The notes: a model not told the origin generated them from the letters alone. A stretch of 64,000 nucleotides of DNA from JBHOQX01 sp042408595 (GCA_042408595.1 JBHOQX010000107.1:1-64000); one strand, 5' to 3'. Shown: positions 19,705-28,199, counted from the stretch's first letter. Numbers and translations are program-made.

Positions 19705-20841
19705 ATGAGCCAGCGCCCACGGTTGCATGTTCATCGCTGGGAGGCGGTATACGCCGACGATTTCACGCTCGATGCGTTGCGCCGCCGCTGTGCCCGGTTC
19801 GGAGCGTTCCTGCGCGACCGGCCGTGGCGCTGCCTGGTCTCCCACGACACGCGCTTTCTGGCGGCGTCGTTCGCCCGCTATGCTTATACGATGCTGGCGG
19901 CGCTGGGGGCGCGGGTCCTCTTTTGCCACAACCCGGCGCCGTTCCCGGCGGTGGAGCTGGCGCTGGAACAGAAGCGGGCCGAGTGCGCGCTGCTCGTCTC
20001 CGCCGGCAACCGGCCGCACTGGTACAACGGCCTGATCCTGCTGGCGCCGCAGGACGACCTGATGCTGGTGCCGGGTGAGCCCCCGGTGGAGGCCGCGCCC
20101 TTCCCGCCGCCGCCGCTCGCCGAGACGCCGGAGACCCAGATCGACCTGCGCGGGCCGTACCAGGAGCTGCTGCGCGGCGCGGTCGATATCGAACTGGTGC
20201 GCCGCGCCACGCTGACGGTGTTTGTGGACGCGATGCACGGCACGACCAGCGGCCTGCTGCCGGCGGTGCTCGGGGAGGGCGCGCAGACCAAGGCGGTCGA
20301 GATCAACCGCGAGACCGACCCGCTGTTCGGGCGGCAGCCGCCGCAGCCGCTGGAGGCCGGCCTGACGCGCCTGCGCAAGCTGGTGAAGGAGAGCGACTCG
20401 CACCTGGGGGTGGCGCTCTCCGCCGATGGCCGCGCGCTCGGCGTGGCCGACTCGACCGGCGACCTGATGCGCCCCGGCGAGTTGGCGCTGCTCCTGGCCG
20501 CCTACCTGGCGGCGCAGCATCGCCAGCGTGGGCTGGTGGTCGTGCCGCAGGGGGAGTTCGACGACGCCGGGCTGCGCCGTTGGGAGCAGGAGCACGGCCT
20601 GAAGGTCGAGGCCGCCGCCGACCCGGCCGCGCGAATCCAGGAGGTCCTGGCGCAGGACCGCGGCAGCCTGCTGGCCGGAACGACCGCCGCCGGCGAGCTG
20701 ACGCTCGGGCGCTACGGTGCCGCGCCGGACGCAGCCCTGGCGGCGCTGGTGCTGATCGAGCAGGCGGCGCGATCCGGTGGCAAGCTTCAGGCGCTGCGGG
20801 CCGACCTGCGCGGGACGCTCGCGCCGCAGCGGGCATCATAG
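19705..20841 (+). CDS. Phosphohexomutase-like protein with degenerate active site
   Basis: 378 aa, related to the mutase immediately upstream but probably not a mutase. The phosphoserine loop reads VSAGNRP in place of VSASHNP, so the phospho-Ser position is Gly101. The following WYNGLIL matches the EFNGLKL of active enzymes. The metal loop reads LSADGRALGV, keeping only one of three Asp. There is no RASNTEP-like phosphate loop, and the protein stops where domain 4 would begin. Domain 3 (LVVVPQGEFDDAGLRRWEQ) is only weakly recognisable. The gene is long, open and codon-typical, so it looks maintained rather than decaying; a regulatory or binding role is inferred. Confidence 0.8.
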   Translation: MSQRPRLHVHRWEAVYADDFTLDALRRRCARFGAFLRDRPWRCLVSHDTRFLAASFARYAYTMLAALGARVLFCHNPAPFPAVELALEQKRAECALLVSAGNRPHWYNGLILLAPQDDLMLVPGEPPVEAAPFPPPPLAETPETQIDLRGPYQELLRGAVDIELVRRATLTVFVDAMHGTTSGLLPAVLGEGAQTKAVEINRETDPLFGRQPPQPLEAGLTRLRKLVKESDSHLGVALSADGRALGVADSTGDLMRPGELALLLAAYLAAQHRQRGLVVVPQGEFDDAGLRRWEQEHGLKVEAAADPAARIQEVLAQDRGSLLAGTTAAGELTLGRYGAAPDAALAALVLIEQAARSGGKLQALRADLRGTLAPQRAS

Positions 20842-20898
20842 AACGACCATCCGCCGCCTGTCGCAGGTCACACGGCGGGCGCAACCGGTAGTAGCCGT

Positions 20899-22092
20899 AT
20901 GCAAACCGTCTGCAAGCGACTCGGCTCGCTCTCGTACCTCGCCCGGCCGCTGGCGCTGACGTTCGTCGGCATCGTGCTGCTGTCGCTCGGCGTGGCCTAT
21001 TTCATCATCTATCTCTACCGCGAGGCGCATCTCCCCGGCATCTTCTGGTACCTGACGCTCCAGTTCTGGCCGCGCTGGCTGCGCGGGATCGTCCTGTTCG
21101 TCGCCGGGCTGGCCGTGCTGGCGGCCGGCATCTGGCGGCTCAGCGGCGTCGTGGTCATCCCGCGCGGCGTGCGCCCGGCGGGGGATGACGAACTGGTGGT
21201 CGGTTTCCAGCGGCAGGCCGCGCCGCCGCGGGTGGCGGTGCTCTCCGGCGGGGCGGGCATCCTGGTGCTGGCCAGCTTCGGGCGGCAGGCGGCGCAGCTC
21301 ACCTGCATCACGCCGGTGCAGGACCCGGTCGAGTACTACTACCGCGCCGCCAGCCTGTTCGATTTCGAGAATGTGCTATACGTCCCGCCGACGGCCGCCG
21401 CCGAGCCGGTCTTCGTTCAGTTGGACGACGGGACCTGGCTGAACATCAAGCATAACATCGCCCACGACGAGCGCCTGGCCCGGCGGCATGTCGTCAACAT
21501 CCGCCTGGGCGAGCACGAGCGGGCGAACGGCGTTGCACCCCGGCTGGAGGTGTTCCGCCAGGCGATCGACGCGCTGCGCAGCGCCGACCTGATCGTGCTC
21601 GGGCCGGGCAGCCTGTTCGAGAGCATCCTGCCGAACCTGCTCATCCCCGAGATTCGCGCGGCGATCGCCCAGAGCCGGGCGCGCATCGTCTACATCTGCA
21701 ACCTGATGACCGAGCCAGGGCTGACGACCGGCTTCAGCGTGGCCGATCATATCCGCCAGATCAAGCGCTTCGGCGGCATCACGCCCGACGTTGTGCTGGT
21801 GAACGCCCAGCGGATCGAGCCGGACATTCGCCAGATCTACGAAGCTGCCGGGCAGGTGCCGGTCTACCTGAGCCCGGAAGAGTACGAAGAGACACGCGTC
21901 GGCACGAACGACCGGGCGGCCGGACGCGAGGTGGTGGTCGAGGGTGCGGTGGTGATCGAGGCCGACCTGGCGTCGTCGGTGGTGCAGCTCACGGCGTCGC
22001 TCGATCACCCCGGCGAAAGCCGGACGATCCGCGTGCTGCGCCACGACCCGGAGAAGCTCACGGCGGCGCTGATGGGCGTGGTGGCGAGGTAG
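20899..22092 (+). CDS. Membrane-anchored YvcK/CofD-like protein
   Basis: 397 aa. Two transmembrane segments (about residues 18-40 and 60-82) precede a CofD/YvcK-fold domain. The latter part is well conserved (SADLIVLGPGSLFESILPNLL; YICNLMTEPGLTTGF; VADHI). The N-terminal nucleotide/sugar-binding part is altered: LSGGAGILVLASF stands where GGGTGL-type motifs occur, and the PGD-R and FGN segments present in the paralogue at 23629 are missing. YvcK-family proteins bind UDP-sugars and influence carbon flux into the cell wall (family knowledge). The TM anchor and trimmed site suggest a changed role. Confidence 0.8.
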   Translation: MQTVCKRLGSLSYLARPLALTFVGIVLLSLGVAYFIIYLYREAHLPGIFWYLTLQFWPRWLRGIVLFVAGLAVLAAGIWRLSGVVVIPRGVRPAGDDELVVGFQRQAAPPRVAVLSGGAGILVLASFGRQAAQLTCITPVQDPVEYYYRAASLFDFENVLYVPPTAAAEPVFVQLDDGTWLNIKHNIAHDERLARRHVVNIRLGEHERANGVAPRLEVFRQAIDALRSADLIVLGPGSLFESILPNLLIPEIRAAIAQSRARIVYICNLMTEPGLTTGFSVADHIRQIKRFGGITPDVVLVNAQRIEPDIRQIYEAAGQVPVYLSPEEYEETRVGTNDRAAGREVVVEGAVVIEADLASSVVQLTASLDHPGESRTIRVLRHDPEKLTAALMGVVAR

Positions 22093-22167
22093 GAGCAGCG
22101 ATGAGCATGGGGGAGATGCCCGCTTCCGCGCCTCGATCTCCGATCCCCCCAGCTCCGATCACAACGT

Positions 22168-23511
22168 ATGACTGTTATTCTGTTCGAAGATGAGGGCTTT
22201 CGCCCGTTTCTGCCGCTGGCGCACACGCGCCCGGTGTTCGAGCTGCGTTGCGGCATCTACACGCTGCGCGAGCGCGTGGCGGCGTTGCTCGGCGCGCCCC
22301 CGGCCGCCATCTGCCGCCCGCACCTGTCCGAGGTCTACGGCGCCGGGCGCTGGCCGCTCCGGCTTTTCGGCGGGAGCGAGCCGCTGACCTTCGTGAACGG
22401 GCGAGCGCTCGATGTGGACTGGCTGCCCGGCCTGCTCGCCGAGCGGCGCGACACGGTGTATGTCGCCGATGCCGGGCCGGGTGTGCTGAACGGGGCCGTC
22501 CTGCTCGGCGCGCGCGTCTCGCCGGCGCTCGCCAGCGCCATCCTGCTCGATATGCTGCAGCAGCGTGGCGAGGCGGCCCTGAGCGAACTGCGCCGCTTCG
22601 CGCACGCCGTCGAGGTGCCGGCGCGGCTGCTCACCTTTCCGTGGGACCTGGTGACACACAACGGCGAACAGATCGGGCGCGACCTGCCGCTGCTGCGCCG
22701 TGCGGCCGCGTGGCCGTCCGCCGCGGAGCGCCCGCCGGCGGATGCCGGCGTCGTCGTCCGCGCGCCGGAGCGGGTCTTCATCCACCCGGAGGCCCAGTTC
22801 GACGGGCCGGCGGTGCTGGACGCCCGTGAGGGGCCGATCGTGATCGATGCGGCGCGGATCGAGCCGTTCTCCTTCATCCAAGGGCCGGCCAGCATCGGGG
22901 CGGGGACGCTGATCGCCTCGGCCCGCATCCGCGGCGAAACGACGGTCGGGCCGGTCTGCCGGATCGGCGGCGAGGTCGAGGCGAGCATCGTGCAGGGCTA
23001 CAGCAACAAGCACCACGACGGCTTCCTCGGCCATTCGTACCTGGGCGAGTGGGTCAACATCGGCGCGATGACGACCAACAGCGATCTGAAGAACACCTAC
23101 GGCTCGATCAAGATCGCGCTCGAAGCGCTCGGGCAGGTGGACAGCGGCCAGCTCAAGCTCGGGTGCTTCCTCGCGGACCATGTGAAGCTCGGGATCGGGC
23201 TGCACCTGAACGGCGGCGCGGTGATCGGCACCGGTTCGAACCTGTTCGGCGTGCATTTCGCGCCCAAGACGGTGCCGCCCTTCACCTGGGGTGGCGAGAC
23301 GTTCTACGAATACCAGATCGACCGCATGGTGGACGTGGCGCGGCGCGTGATGGCCCGGCGCACGATCGCGCTCTCCGCCGCGCAGGAGGCCATGCTGCGC
23401 GAGGTCTTCGCGATGACGCGCGGCAGCCGCGCCGGGTTGGCCGGTGCCCCCGCCGACTCCGGGCGTGCGCTGGCGCTGGAGCGGGCCGAGCGGGAGGCGG
23501 TGGAGGTGTGA
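22168..23511 (+). CDS. Alternative GlmU-like sugar-1-phosphate nucleotidylyltransferase/acetyltransferase
   Basis: 447 aa resembling the GlmU-type proteins described mainly in Bacteroidetes. The N-terminal part has FEDEGFRPFLPLAHTRPVFELRCG, a divergent nucleotidyltransferase-like region. From about residue 210 comes a left-handed beta-helix of hexapeptide repeats with the characteristic block YSNKHHDGFLGHSYLGEWVN, followed by NIGAMTTNSDLKNTYG. Likely acts on glucosamine-1-phosphate or a related sugar phosphate for UDP-sugar synthesis; the exact substrate is not certain. It lies between two YvcK-like genes. Start at ATG 22168. Confidence 0.8.
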   Translation: MTVILFEDEGFRPFLPLAHTRPVFELRCGIYTLRERVAALLGAPPAAICRPHLSEVYGAGRWPLRLFGGSEPLTFVNGRALDVDWLPGLLAERRDTVYVADAGPGVLNGAVLLGARVSPALASAILLDMLQQRGEAALSELRRFAHAVEVPARLLTFPWDLVTHNGEQIGRDLPLLRRAAAWPSAAERPPADAGVVVRAPERVFIHPEAQFDGPAVLDAREGPIVIDAARIEPFSFIQGPASIGAGTLIASARIRGETTVGPVCRIGGEVEASIVQGYSNKHHDGFLGHSYLGEWVNIGAMTTNSDLKNTYGSIKIALEALGQVDSGQLKLGCFLADHVKLGIGLHLNGGAVIGTGSNLFGVHFAPKTVPPFTWGGETFYEYQIDRMVDVARRVMARRTIALSAAQEAMLREVFAMTRGSRAGLAGAPADSGRALALERAEREAVEV

Positions 23512-23560
23512 GTTCCGAGTGTAGAGTGGAGCGTGTCGCATTCGGCGGGCGAAAACGAAA

Positions 23561-23628
23561 GCCAGGGGCCAGACGGTCAGACGGTCAGACGCCAGACGCC
23601 AGACGCCAGAACCCTCAACCCTGAACCT
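23561..23628. repeat. Degenerate tandem repeat tract (cagacgg, cagacgc, ccctgaac units)
   Basis: Short units repeat head to tail: two cagacggt, three cagacgc, then ccctcaac/ccctgaac, after an initial gccaggggccag. CCAGGGGCCAG is also present in the tract inside the cyclase gene at 31571. It lies just before the YvcK start and has no spacers of CRISPR type. Confidence 0.7.
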
Positions 23629-24636
23629 ATGAACGGAACTCCGCATGTAGTCGCGATCGGCGGGGGCGGCGGCGCGACGCAGGTGCTCAAGGCGGCGCAG
23701 CCGTTCGCCGGGCGGCTCACTGCGATCATCGCCGTCACCGACACCGGCCGCTCGACCGGGCTGGCGCGCTCGATCGGCGGCATCCCCGCGCCGGGCGACC
23801 TGCGCGCCACGCTGGCGGCCTTCGCCAGCGACCCGCTGCTGGCCGACCTGCTGCAATACCGCTTCAGCGGGGCGGGCGTGCCGCAGCTCGAAGGTATGGC
23901 CTTCGGCAACCTGCTGATCGCCGCGCTCACCCGCGTGATGGACGACTTCGCCGGCGCGATCGAGCGCGTCGGGCGGATGACCGGCTGCGCCGCCGAGGTG
24001 CTACCGGTCTCCACCGCCGACACGCACCTGTGCGCCGAGTTGGCCGACGGCACGCTGCTGGAGGGCGAGCTGGCGGTGCGCGGCCTGGATAAGCCAGGGA
24101 TCGCCCGCGTCTTTCTGCGCGACACGGCGCCGGCCTACCCGCCGGCGATCGAGGCGATCCGCGCCGCCGACCTGGTCGTGCTGGGGCCGGGGAGCCTGTT
24201 CACCACCGTGCTGGCCTGCCTGGCGTTCCGCGAGGTCGCCGCAGCGCTGCGCGAGGCGCGCGGGCGCGTGGTCTATGTCTGCAACACGACGACCCAGCCC
24301 GGCCAGACCGATGGCTTCCGCGCCGTGGATCACGTCCGCCGCGTGGTCGAGGCGGTCGGGCCGGACGTGGTGGACGTGGCGCTGATCAACACCGGTGCGC
24401 CGGCCGGCGAGGCGCGCGCGCGTTACGCGGCGCAGGGGCTGCACCTGCTCCAGCCGGACGACGACGAGCTGCGGGCGGTCGCGGCGCTCGGCGTGCAGCC
24501 GCTGGCGCGCGATCTGGCCGAACACGGCGGCGCGCAGCGCGCCCTGTGGAACAAGCTCGACACTATCCGCCACGACCCGGTGGCGCTGTGCGGCGCGCTG
24601 GCCGAGGTGGCGCGCCGTTCGATGGATGGCGAATGA
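23629..24636 (+). CDS. YvcK/CofD-like protein (gluconeogenesis-factor family)
   Basis: 335 aa from ATG 23629; upstream in-frame codons derive from a repeat tract. It carries the full family pattern: AIGGGGGATQVL nucleotide-sugar binding loop, VTDTGRSTG, PAPGDLRATL, LLQYRF, MAFGNLLIAAL, ADLVVLGPGSLFTTVL and YVCNTTTQPGQTDGF. The YvcK loop is usually GGGTGL, so the GGGGA version is a mild departure. YvcK proteins bind UDP-GlcNAc-type sugars and are needed for normal peptidoglycan synthesis under gluconeogenic growth. It ends the 18.3-24.6 kb run and precedes the GntR promoter. Confidence 0.85.
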   Translation: MNGTPHVVAIGGGGGATQVLKAAQPFAGRLTAIIAVTDTGRSTGLARSIGGIPAPGDLRATLAAFASDPLLADLLQYRFSGAGVPQLEGMAFGNLLIAALTRVMDDFAGAIERVGRMTGCAAEVLPVSTADTHLCAELADGTLLEGELAVRGLDKPGIARVFLRDTAPAYPPAIEAIRAADLVVLGPGSLFTTVLACLAFREVAAALREARGRVVYVCNTTTQPGQTDGFRAVDHVRRVVEAVGPDVVDVALINTGAPAGEARARYAAQGLHLLQPDDDELRAVAALGVQPLARDLAEHGGAQRALWNKLDTIRHDPVALCGALAEVARRSMDGE

Positions 24637-24707
24637 CCGCCGCCGGAAGCCCGGCGCGCCCTGCCCCCGCCTGCCCCCCCCTGACTCCTCTGCCTGCAAA
24701 TGAGCCG

Positions 24708-24736
24708 TTGACAAACGCTCCATACCGCCGTATACT
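24708..24736 (+). promoter_or_regulatory. Consensus promoter TTGACA-17-TATACT of the GntR gene
   Basis: TTGACA at 24708-24713 and TATACT at 24731-24736 with an ideal 17-bp spacer, followed 15 bp later by a ribosome-binding site (aggagcgg) and ATG 24762. It is one of the best sigma-70-type promoters in the window. Confidence 0.9.
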
Positions 24737-24749
24737 GGTCTATACCAGA
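24734..24749 (+). promoter_or_regulatory. dre-like operator (ACTGGTCTATACCAGA)
   Basis: The core TGGTCTATACCA (24736-24747) closely resembles the DasR/NagR/YvoA operator TGGTCTAGACCA. It overlaps the end of the -10 element and the transcription start, where a repressor would block initiation. The gene it precedes encodes a GntR/HutC regulator, so autoregulation is likely. Confidence 0.75.
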
Positions 24750-24761
24750 CAGGAGCGGTTT

Positions 24762-25502
24762 ATGCACAACCTTCAGCGGCAGCACGCCGTCCCGCTGTAC
24801 CTGCAGATCAAGCGGATGTTGGAGCAGGAGATCGCCAGCGGTGCGCTCCCGCCCCACACCCGGGTCGCCTCGGAGCGCGAGTTGAGCGAGCGCTACGGCA
24901 TCAGCCGTATGACGGCGCGGCAGGCGCTCGCCGAGCTGATCCAGGAGGGGCGGCTCTACACCAGCGCCGGCAAGGGCACTTTCGTCGCCGAGCCGAAGAT
25001 CAGCCAGCGCATTCTGTCGCTCACCAGCTTCACCGAAGAGATGCGCTCGCGTGGCATCACGCCGACGACCCGCCTGCTGCGGCGCGAACTGGTGCCGGCG
25101 GAGCCGCAGGTGGCGGAGCGGCTCGGGCGGCCAACAGACGCGCCGGTGGTGTGCATCGAGCGGTTGCGGCTGGGCAACGACGAGCCGATGGCGATCGAGA
25201 CAGCCTATGTTGGCTTCCCCGGCGCGGAGCGGCTGATGACGCTCAATCTCGAAGGCTCGCTGTATGCCCTGCTGGGCCAGGAGTTCGGCATCTTCCCTGC
25301 GACGGCGATCCAGGAATGCGAGGCCGCCCTGCCGCAGCCGCGCGAGCGTGCGCTGCTCGGTCTGGATAAACACGCGCCTGTGTTGCGCATCCAACGCACC
25401 ACCTTTGATTCGCAGCAGCAGCCGTTCGAATATGTCCGTTCGGTCTACCGCGGCGACCGCTACCGCTTCGTGGCGCGGCTGGTGCGAGGCGACGACGCCT
25501 GA
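24762..25502 (+). CDS. GntR/HutC-family regulator, NagR/DasR-like
   Basis: 246-aa repressor of the HutC subfamily. The N-terminal winged helix (residues about 8-75) has PLYLQIKRMLEQEI, RVASERELSERYGISRMTARQAL and GKGTFVAEP; the effector-binding UTRA domain (about 95-240) starts at LSLTSFTEEMRSRG, the block typical of amino-sugar-phosphate sensing members. Such proteins respond to GlcN-6-P or GlcNAc-6-P (family knowledge). The dre-like operator in its own promoter and the downstream anmK remnant, murQ, sugar kinase and nagA genes support control of amino-sugar recycling. Confidence 0.9.
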   Translation: MHNLQRQHAVPLYLQIKRMLEQEIASGALPPHTRVASERELSERYGISRMTARQALAELIQEGRLYTSAGKGTFVAEPKISQRILSLTSFTEEMRSRGITPTTRLLRRELVPAEPQVAERLGRPTDAPVVCIERLRLGNDEPMAIETAYVGFPGAERLMTLNLEGSLYALLGQEFGIFPATAIQECEAALPQPRERALLGLDKHAPVLRIQRTTFDSQQQPFEYVRSVYRGDRYRFVARLVRGDDA

Positions 25503-25666
25503 GCGGCGACTCCGCCCGCCATCGCGCCGGCCGACGGCCGGTGCTGCGCTTCGCCCATGCCGTACTGCCATCGAACTCCCGGAGCCGTCATGCCGGATAT
25601 GCGCCAGACCGCAACTCCTTCCCAGGGCCAACAGGTGACGCCCGGCATCAGCGTTCTGCTCGCTGA

Positions 25667-26221
25667 CCGGCGCGCGGCGCGCGGGTGGACGCGCTGCTGC
25701 TGCGGGAGTGGCTGGCGCATCCGTTCTTCCGCCAGCCGCCGCCCAAATCGACCGGGCGCGAGGCGTGGGGCGTGGCCGAGGCGCGGCGCTTCGTCGCGCA
25801 GGGCCAGGGGCGCGGGCTTCGGCCGGATGATATCGTGGCGACGCTGACCGCGCTGACGGCCCATAGCATCGCCGAAGCCTACGAGCGCTTCCTCGGCCCG
25901 GTGGACGATGTGCTGGTGTGTGGCGGCGGGGCGCGCAATCCATGGCTGCTGCGGATGCTCCAGGCGGCGCTGCCGGGCGCCGCCATCCGCCCGGTGGATG
26001 ACCTGGCGCTCGACGCCGGAGCGAAAGAGGCGGTCGCGTTCGCCGTGCTGGCCTACGCGACGCTGCACGGCTTGCCGAACAACCTGCCGGCGGCCACCGG
26101 CGCGGCCCACCCGGCGGTGCTCGGCAGCCTGACGCCCGGCGCGAACTACCGCGCGCTGCTGCGCGCCGCCGCCGCCGCGCCCGACACGCCGGTTCGCAGG
26201 ATTGTGCTCGATCATGCGTAG
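25667..26221 (+). pseudogene. anmK: 5'-truncated anhydro-N-acetylmuramic acid kinase (AnmK) remnant
   Basis: Only the C-terminal half of AnmK is present: AHPFFRQPPPKSTGRE, DIVATLTALTAHSIAEAY, VLVCGGGARNPWLLRML, DDLALDAGAKEAVAFAVLA and LPAATGA are all family blocks. AnmK is normally about 370-390 aa and begins with a LMSGTS motif; no such sequence exists in the 160 bp upstream, and the frame is closed by TGA at 25664. A GTG at 25685 could start a 178-aa product, but it would lack the ATP-binding N-terminal lobe. The 25503-25666 stretch holds no recognisable gene. The enzyme would convert anhydroMurNAc to MurNAc-6-P, the MurQ substrate. Confidence 0.8.
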
Positions 26222-26294
26222 GGAGGCGAGGGGCGTTCCCCTTCGGTCGCCCGTTTTCTGTCCGCCCCCCGCCCATCCACGGGAGTTCTGATCT

Positions 26295-27191
26295 GTGAGC
26301 GCCATCCCCAGCATCACGGAAGCGCGCAACCCCGCCAGTGAGCAGATCGACGCGCTCGATACGCGGGCGATCGTTGCGCTGATCAACGCCGAAGACGCCA
26401 AAGTCGCCCCGGCAGTGGCGGCTGTGGGCGACGAGATCGCCCGCCTGGCCGACCAGGTCGTCGAGCGCATGCGCCGCGGCGGCCGGCTGATCTACGTCGG
26501 CGCCGGCACGTCGGGGCGGCTGGGCGCGCTGGATGCCGCCGAGTGCCCGCCGACCTACCGCACCGATCCGGGCCAGGTCGTCGCGCTGCTTGCCGGCGGC
26601 CCGCAGGCGATGACACGGGCGATCGAGGGCGCGGAGGATCGGGCCGACCAGGGGGCGCTCGACATCGCCGGGCTGAACGTCGGACCGGACGACACGGTGC
26701 TGGGGATCGCCGCAAGCGGGCGCACGCCCTACGTGCTGGGGGCGGTGGCCGAGGCGCGCCGGCGCGGCGCGCTGACCGCCGGGCTGGCCTGCACCTACCC
26801 CTCGGCGCTCGCCGAGGCGGTCGACATCATGATCGCTCCGATCGTCGGCCCGGAGGTGGTCACCGGCTCGACGCGCATGAAGGCCGGCACCGCCGCGAAG
26901 CTGGTGCTGAACACACTGAGCACCACCGTGATGATCCGCCTCGGCAAGACCTATGGCAATCTGATGGTCGATCTGCTGCCGACGAACGAGAAGCTGCGCC
27001 GCCGCGCCGTCCGAATCGTCTCGACCATCACCGGCCTCTCGCCGGACGAGGCGGCGCGCCTGCTGGAGGCCGCCGGCTCCGAGGCCAAGACCGCGATCGT
27101 CATGGCGCTGGCCGGCGTCGGCGCGGCGGAGGCCCGGCTGCGCCTGAGGGCGCACGGAGGCCTGGTGCGGCGGGCGATCGGCGATGGCTGA
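26295..27191 (+). CDS. murQ: N-acetylmuramic acid 6-phosphate etherase MurQ
   Basis: Cleaves the lactyl ether of MurNAc-6-P to give GlcNAc-6-P and D-lactate in peptidoglycan recycling. 298 aa from GTG 26295, full length. SIS-domain motifs: TEARNP near the start, VGAGTSGRLGALDAAECPPTY, AASGRTPYVLGA and VTGSTRMKAGTAAKLVLN. The C-terminal helical part ends AARLRL-type sequence as in the family. All expected elements are intact, in contrast with the neighbouring anmK and nagA. Confidence 0.95.
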   Translation: MSAIPSITEARNPASEQIDALDTRAIVALINAEDAKVAPAVAAVGDEIARLADQVVERMRRGGRLIYVGAGTSGRLGALDAAECPPTYRTDPGQVVALLAGGPQAMTRAIEGAEDRADQGALDIAGLNVGPDDTVLGIAASGRTPYVLGAVAEARRRGALTAGLACTYPSALAEAVDIMIAPIVGPEVVTGSTRMKAGTAAKLVLNTLSTTVMIRLGKTYGNLMVDLLPTNEKLRRRAVRIVSTITGLSPDEAARLLEAAGSEAKTAIVMALAGVGAAEARLRLRAHGGLVRRAIGDG

Positions 27192-27194
27192 GGG

Positions 27195-27266
27195 GTGGGC
27201 GACGGCCGGCGGCGAACGAAAGACGGCTACACGTCACCTTGTCATCTTATCACCGTGTCATCTGCC
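27195..27266. repeat. Short degenerate repeat tract before the kinase
   Basis: A purine-rich arm (gcgacggccggcggcgaacgaaagacgg) is followed by reiterated gtcatc words (cttgtcatcttatcaccgtgtcatc). Same style as the other gap tracts. The kinase frame is open through it, but the tract supplies no plausible start. Confidence 0.45.
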
Positions 27267-28193
27267 ATGACTCATTCCCTCCTCCTCGGCGTGGACGGTG
27301 GCGGCTCGCGGACCCGTGCTCTGATCGCGGACGCGGAAGGCCGGCTGCTCGGCAGCGGCGCGTCCGGGGCGAGCAACCTGCGGGCCGCCGGCTTCGCCGC
27401 GGCGGCGGGGGCGCTGCGGGCGGCGGTTGAGGCCGCGTTCGCGTGCGCCGGGACCACCAGGCCGGTGGCCGCTGCCTGCTTTGGGCTGGCCGGGGCCGGG
27501 CGGGAGGACGAGCGGGCGCAGATACGCGCGTGGCTGGCGGCGCAGGGGTTCGCCCGGCGCGTTCAGGTCGTCCCGGACGCTGCATTGGCGCTCGCCGCCG
27601 GGACGCCGGACGGCTGGGGCGTGGCGCTGATCTGCGGCACCGGCTCGATCGGCTATGGCCGCGCGCCGGATGGCCGTGTGGCGCGTGCCGGCGGCTGGGG
27701 CTACCTGCTCGGCGATGAGGGCAGCGGCTATGACCTGGCGCAGCGCGGCCTGCGCCTGGCGACGCAGACGGCCGATGGCCGCGCCGCAGCGGCGGGCGTG
27801 TTGCGCGCCGCGCTCGACCACTGGGGCGTCCCGGAGCCGGCCGGGCTGATCGCCAGGGTCTATGCCCCGGATGTCACCCCCGCCCGGATCGCGGACTTCG
27901 CCCGTGTGATCGTGGCGCTGGCCGAGGCTGGCGACCCGGACGCGCGGGGCCTGCTGCATGAGGCGGCGGGCGAACTGGCGCGCCTGGCGCTCGCGCCGGC
28001 CCGCGCCCTCGGCCTGCGCCGGCCGCCGGTCGCCCTGGCCGGCGGGCTGCTGATGGCCTCGCCCCGGCTGCGGGCCGAGTTGGCGGCGGCGCTCGGCGGC
28101 GTGGCCGGCCCGCTGGCGACGGTGGAGGAGCCGGCGCAGGGCGCGCTCGTCCTCGCCCGCCGGCTTCTGGCGAGCGACCGAGATAGCGGATAA
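27267..28193 (+). CDS. BadF/BadG/BcrA/BcrD-type ATPase, probable N-acetylglucosamine or muramic acid kinase
   Basis: 308 aa from ATG 27267, followed 6 bp later by nagA. ASKHA-fold kinase: phosphate-1 motif GVDGGGSRTRALI, ACFGLAGAGREDER, phosphate-2/adenosine parts CGTGSIGYG and GGWGYLLGDEGSGYDLA, and VALAGGLL. This matches the GlcNAc-kinase-like group of the BcrAD/BadFG family. In this cluster it would phosphorylate GlcNAc (or MurNAc, bypassing AnmK); the substrate is inferred from context. Confidence 0.85.
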   Translation: MTHSLLLGVDGGGSRTRALIADAEGRLLGSGASGASNLRAAGFAAAAGALRAAVEAAFACAGTTRPVAAACFGLAGAGREDERAQIRAWLAAQGFARRVQVVPDAALALAAGTPDGWGVALICGTGSIGYGRAPDGRVARAGGWGYLLGDEGSGYDLAQRGLRLATQTADGRAAAAGVLRAALDHWGVPEPAGLIARVYAPDVTPARIADFARVIVALAEAGDPDARGLLHEAAGELARLALAPARALGLRRPPVALAGGLLMASPRLRAELAAALGGVAGPLATVEEPAQGALVLARRLLASDRDSG

Positions 28194-28199
28194 GCAGCC

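Noticed and set aside
23561..23628. CRISPR-like direct repeats
   Set aside because: Units are only 7-8 bp, contiguous and imperfect, without spacers of even length; no cas genes are near.
24423..27155. Open frame of 910 codons on the minus strand
   Set aside because: It is antisense to yvcK, gntR, anmK, murQ and part of the kinase; composition is Arg/Ala/His-rich, as expected of a shadow frame in high-GC DNA, and no motif is found.
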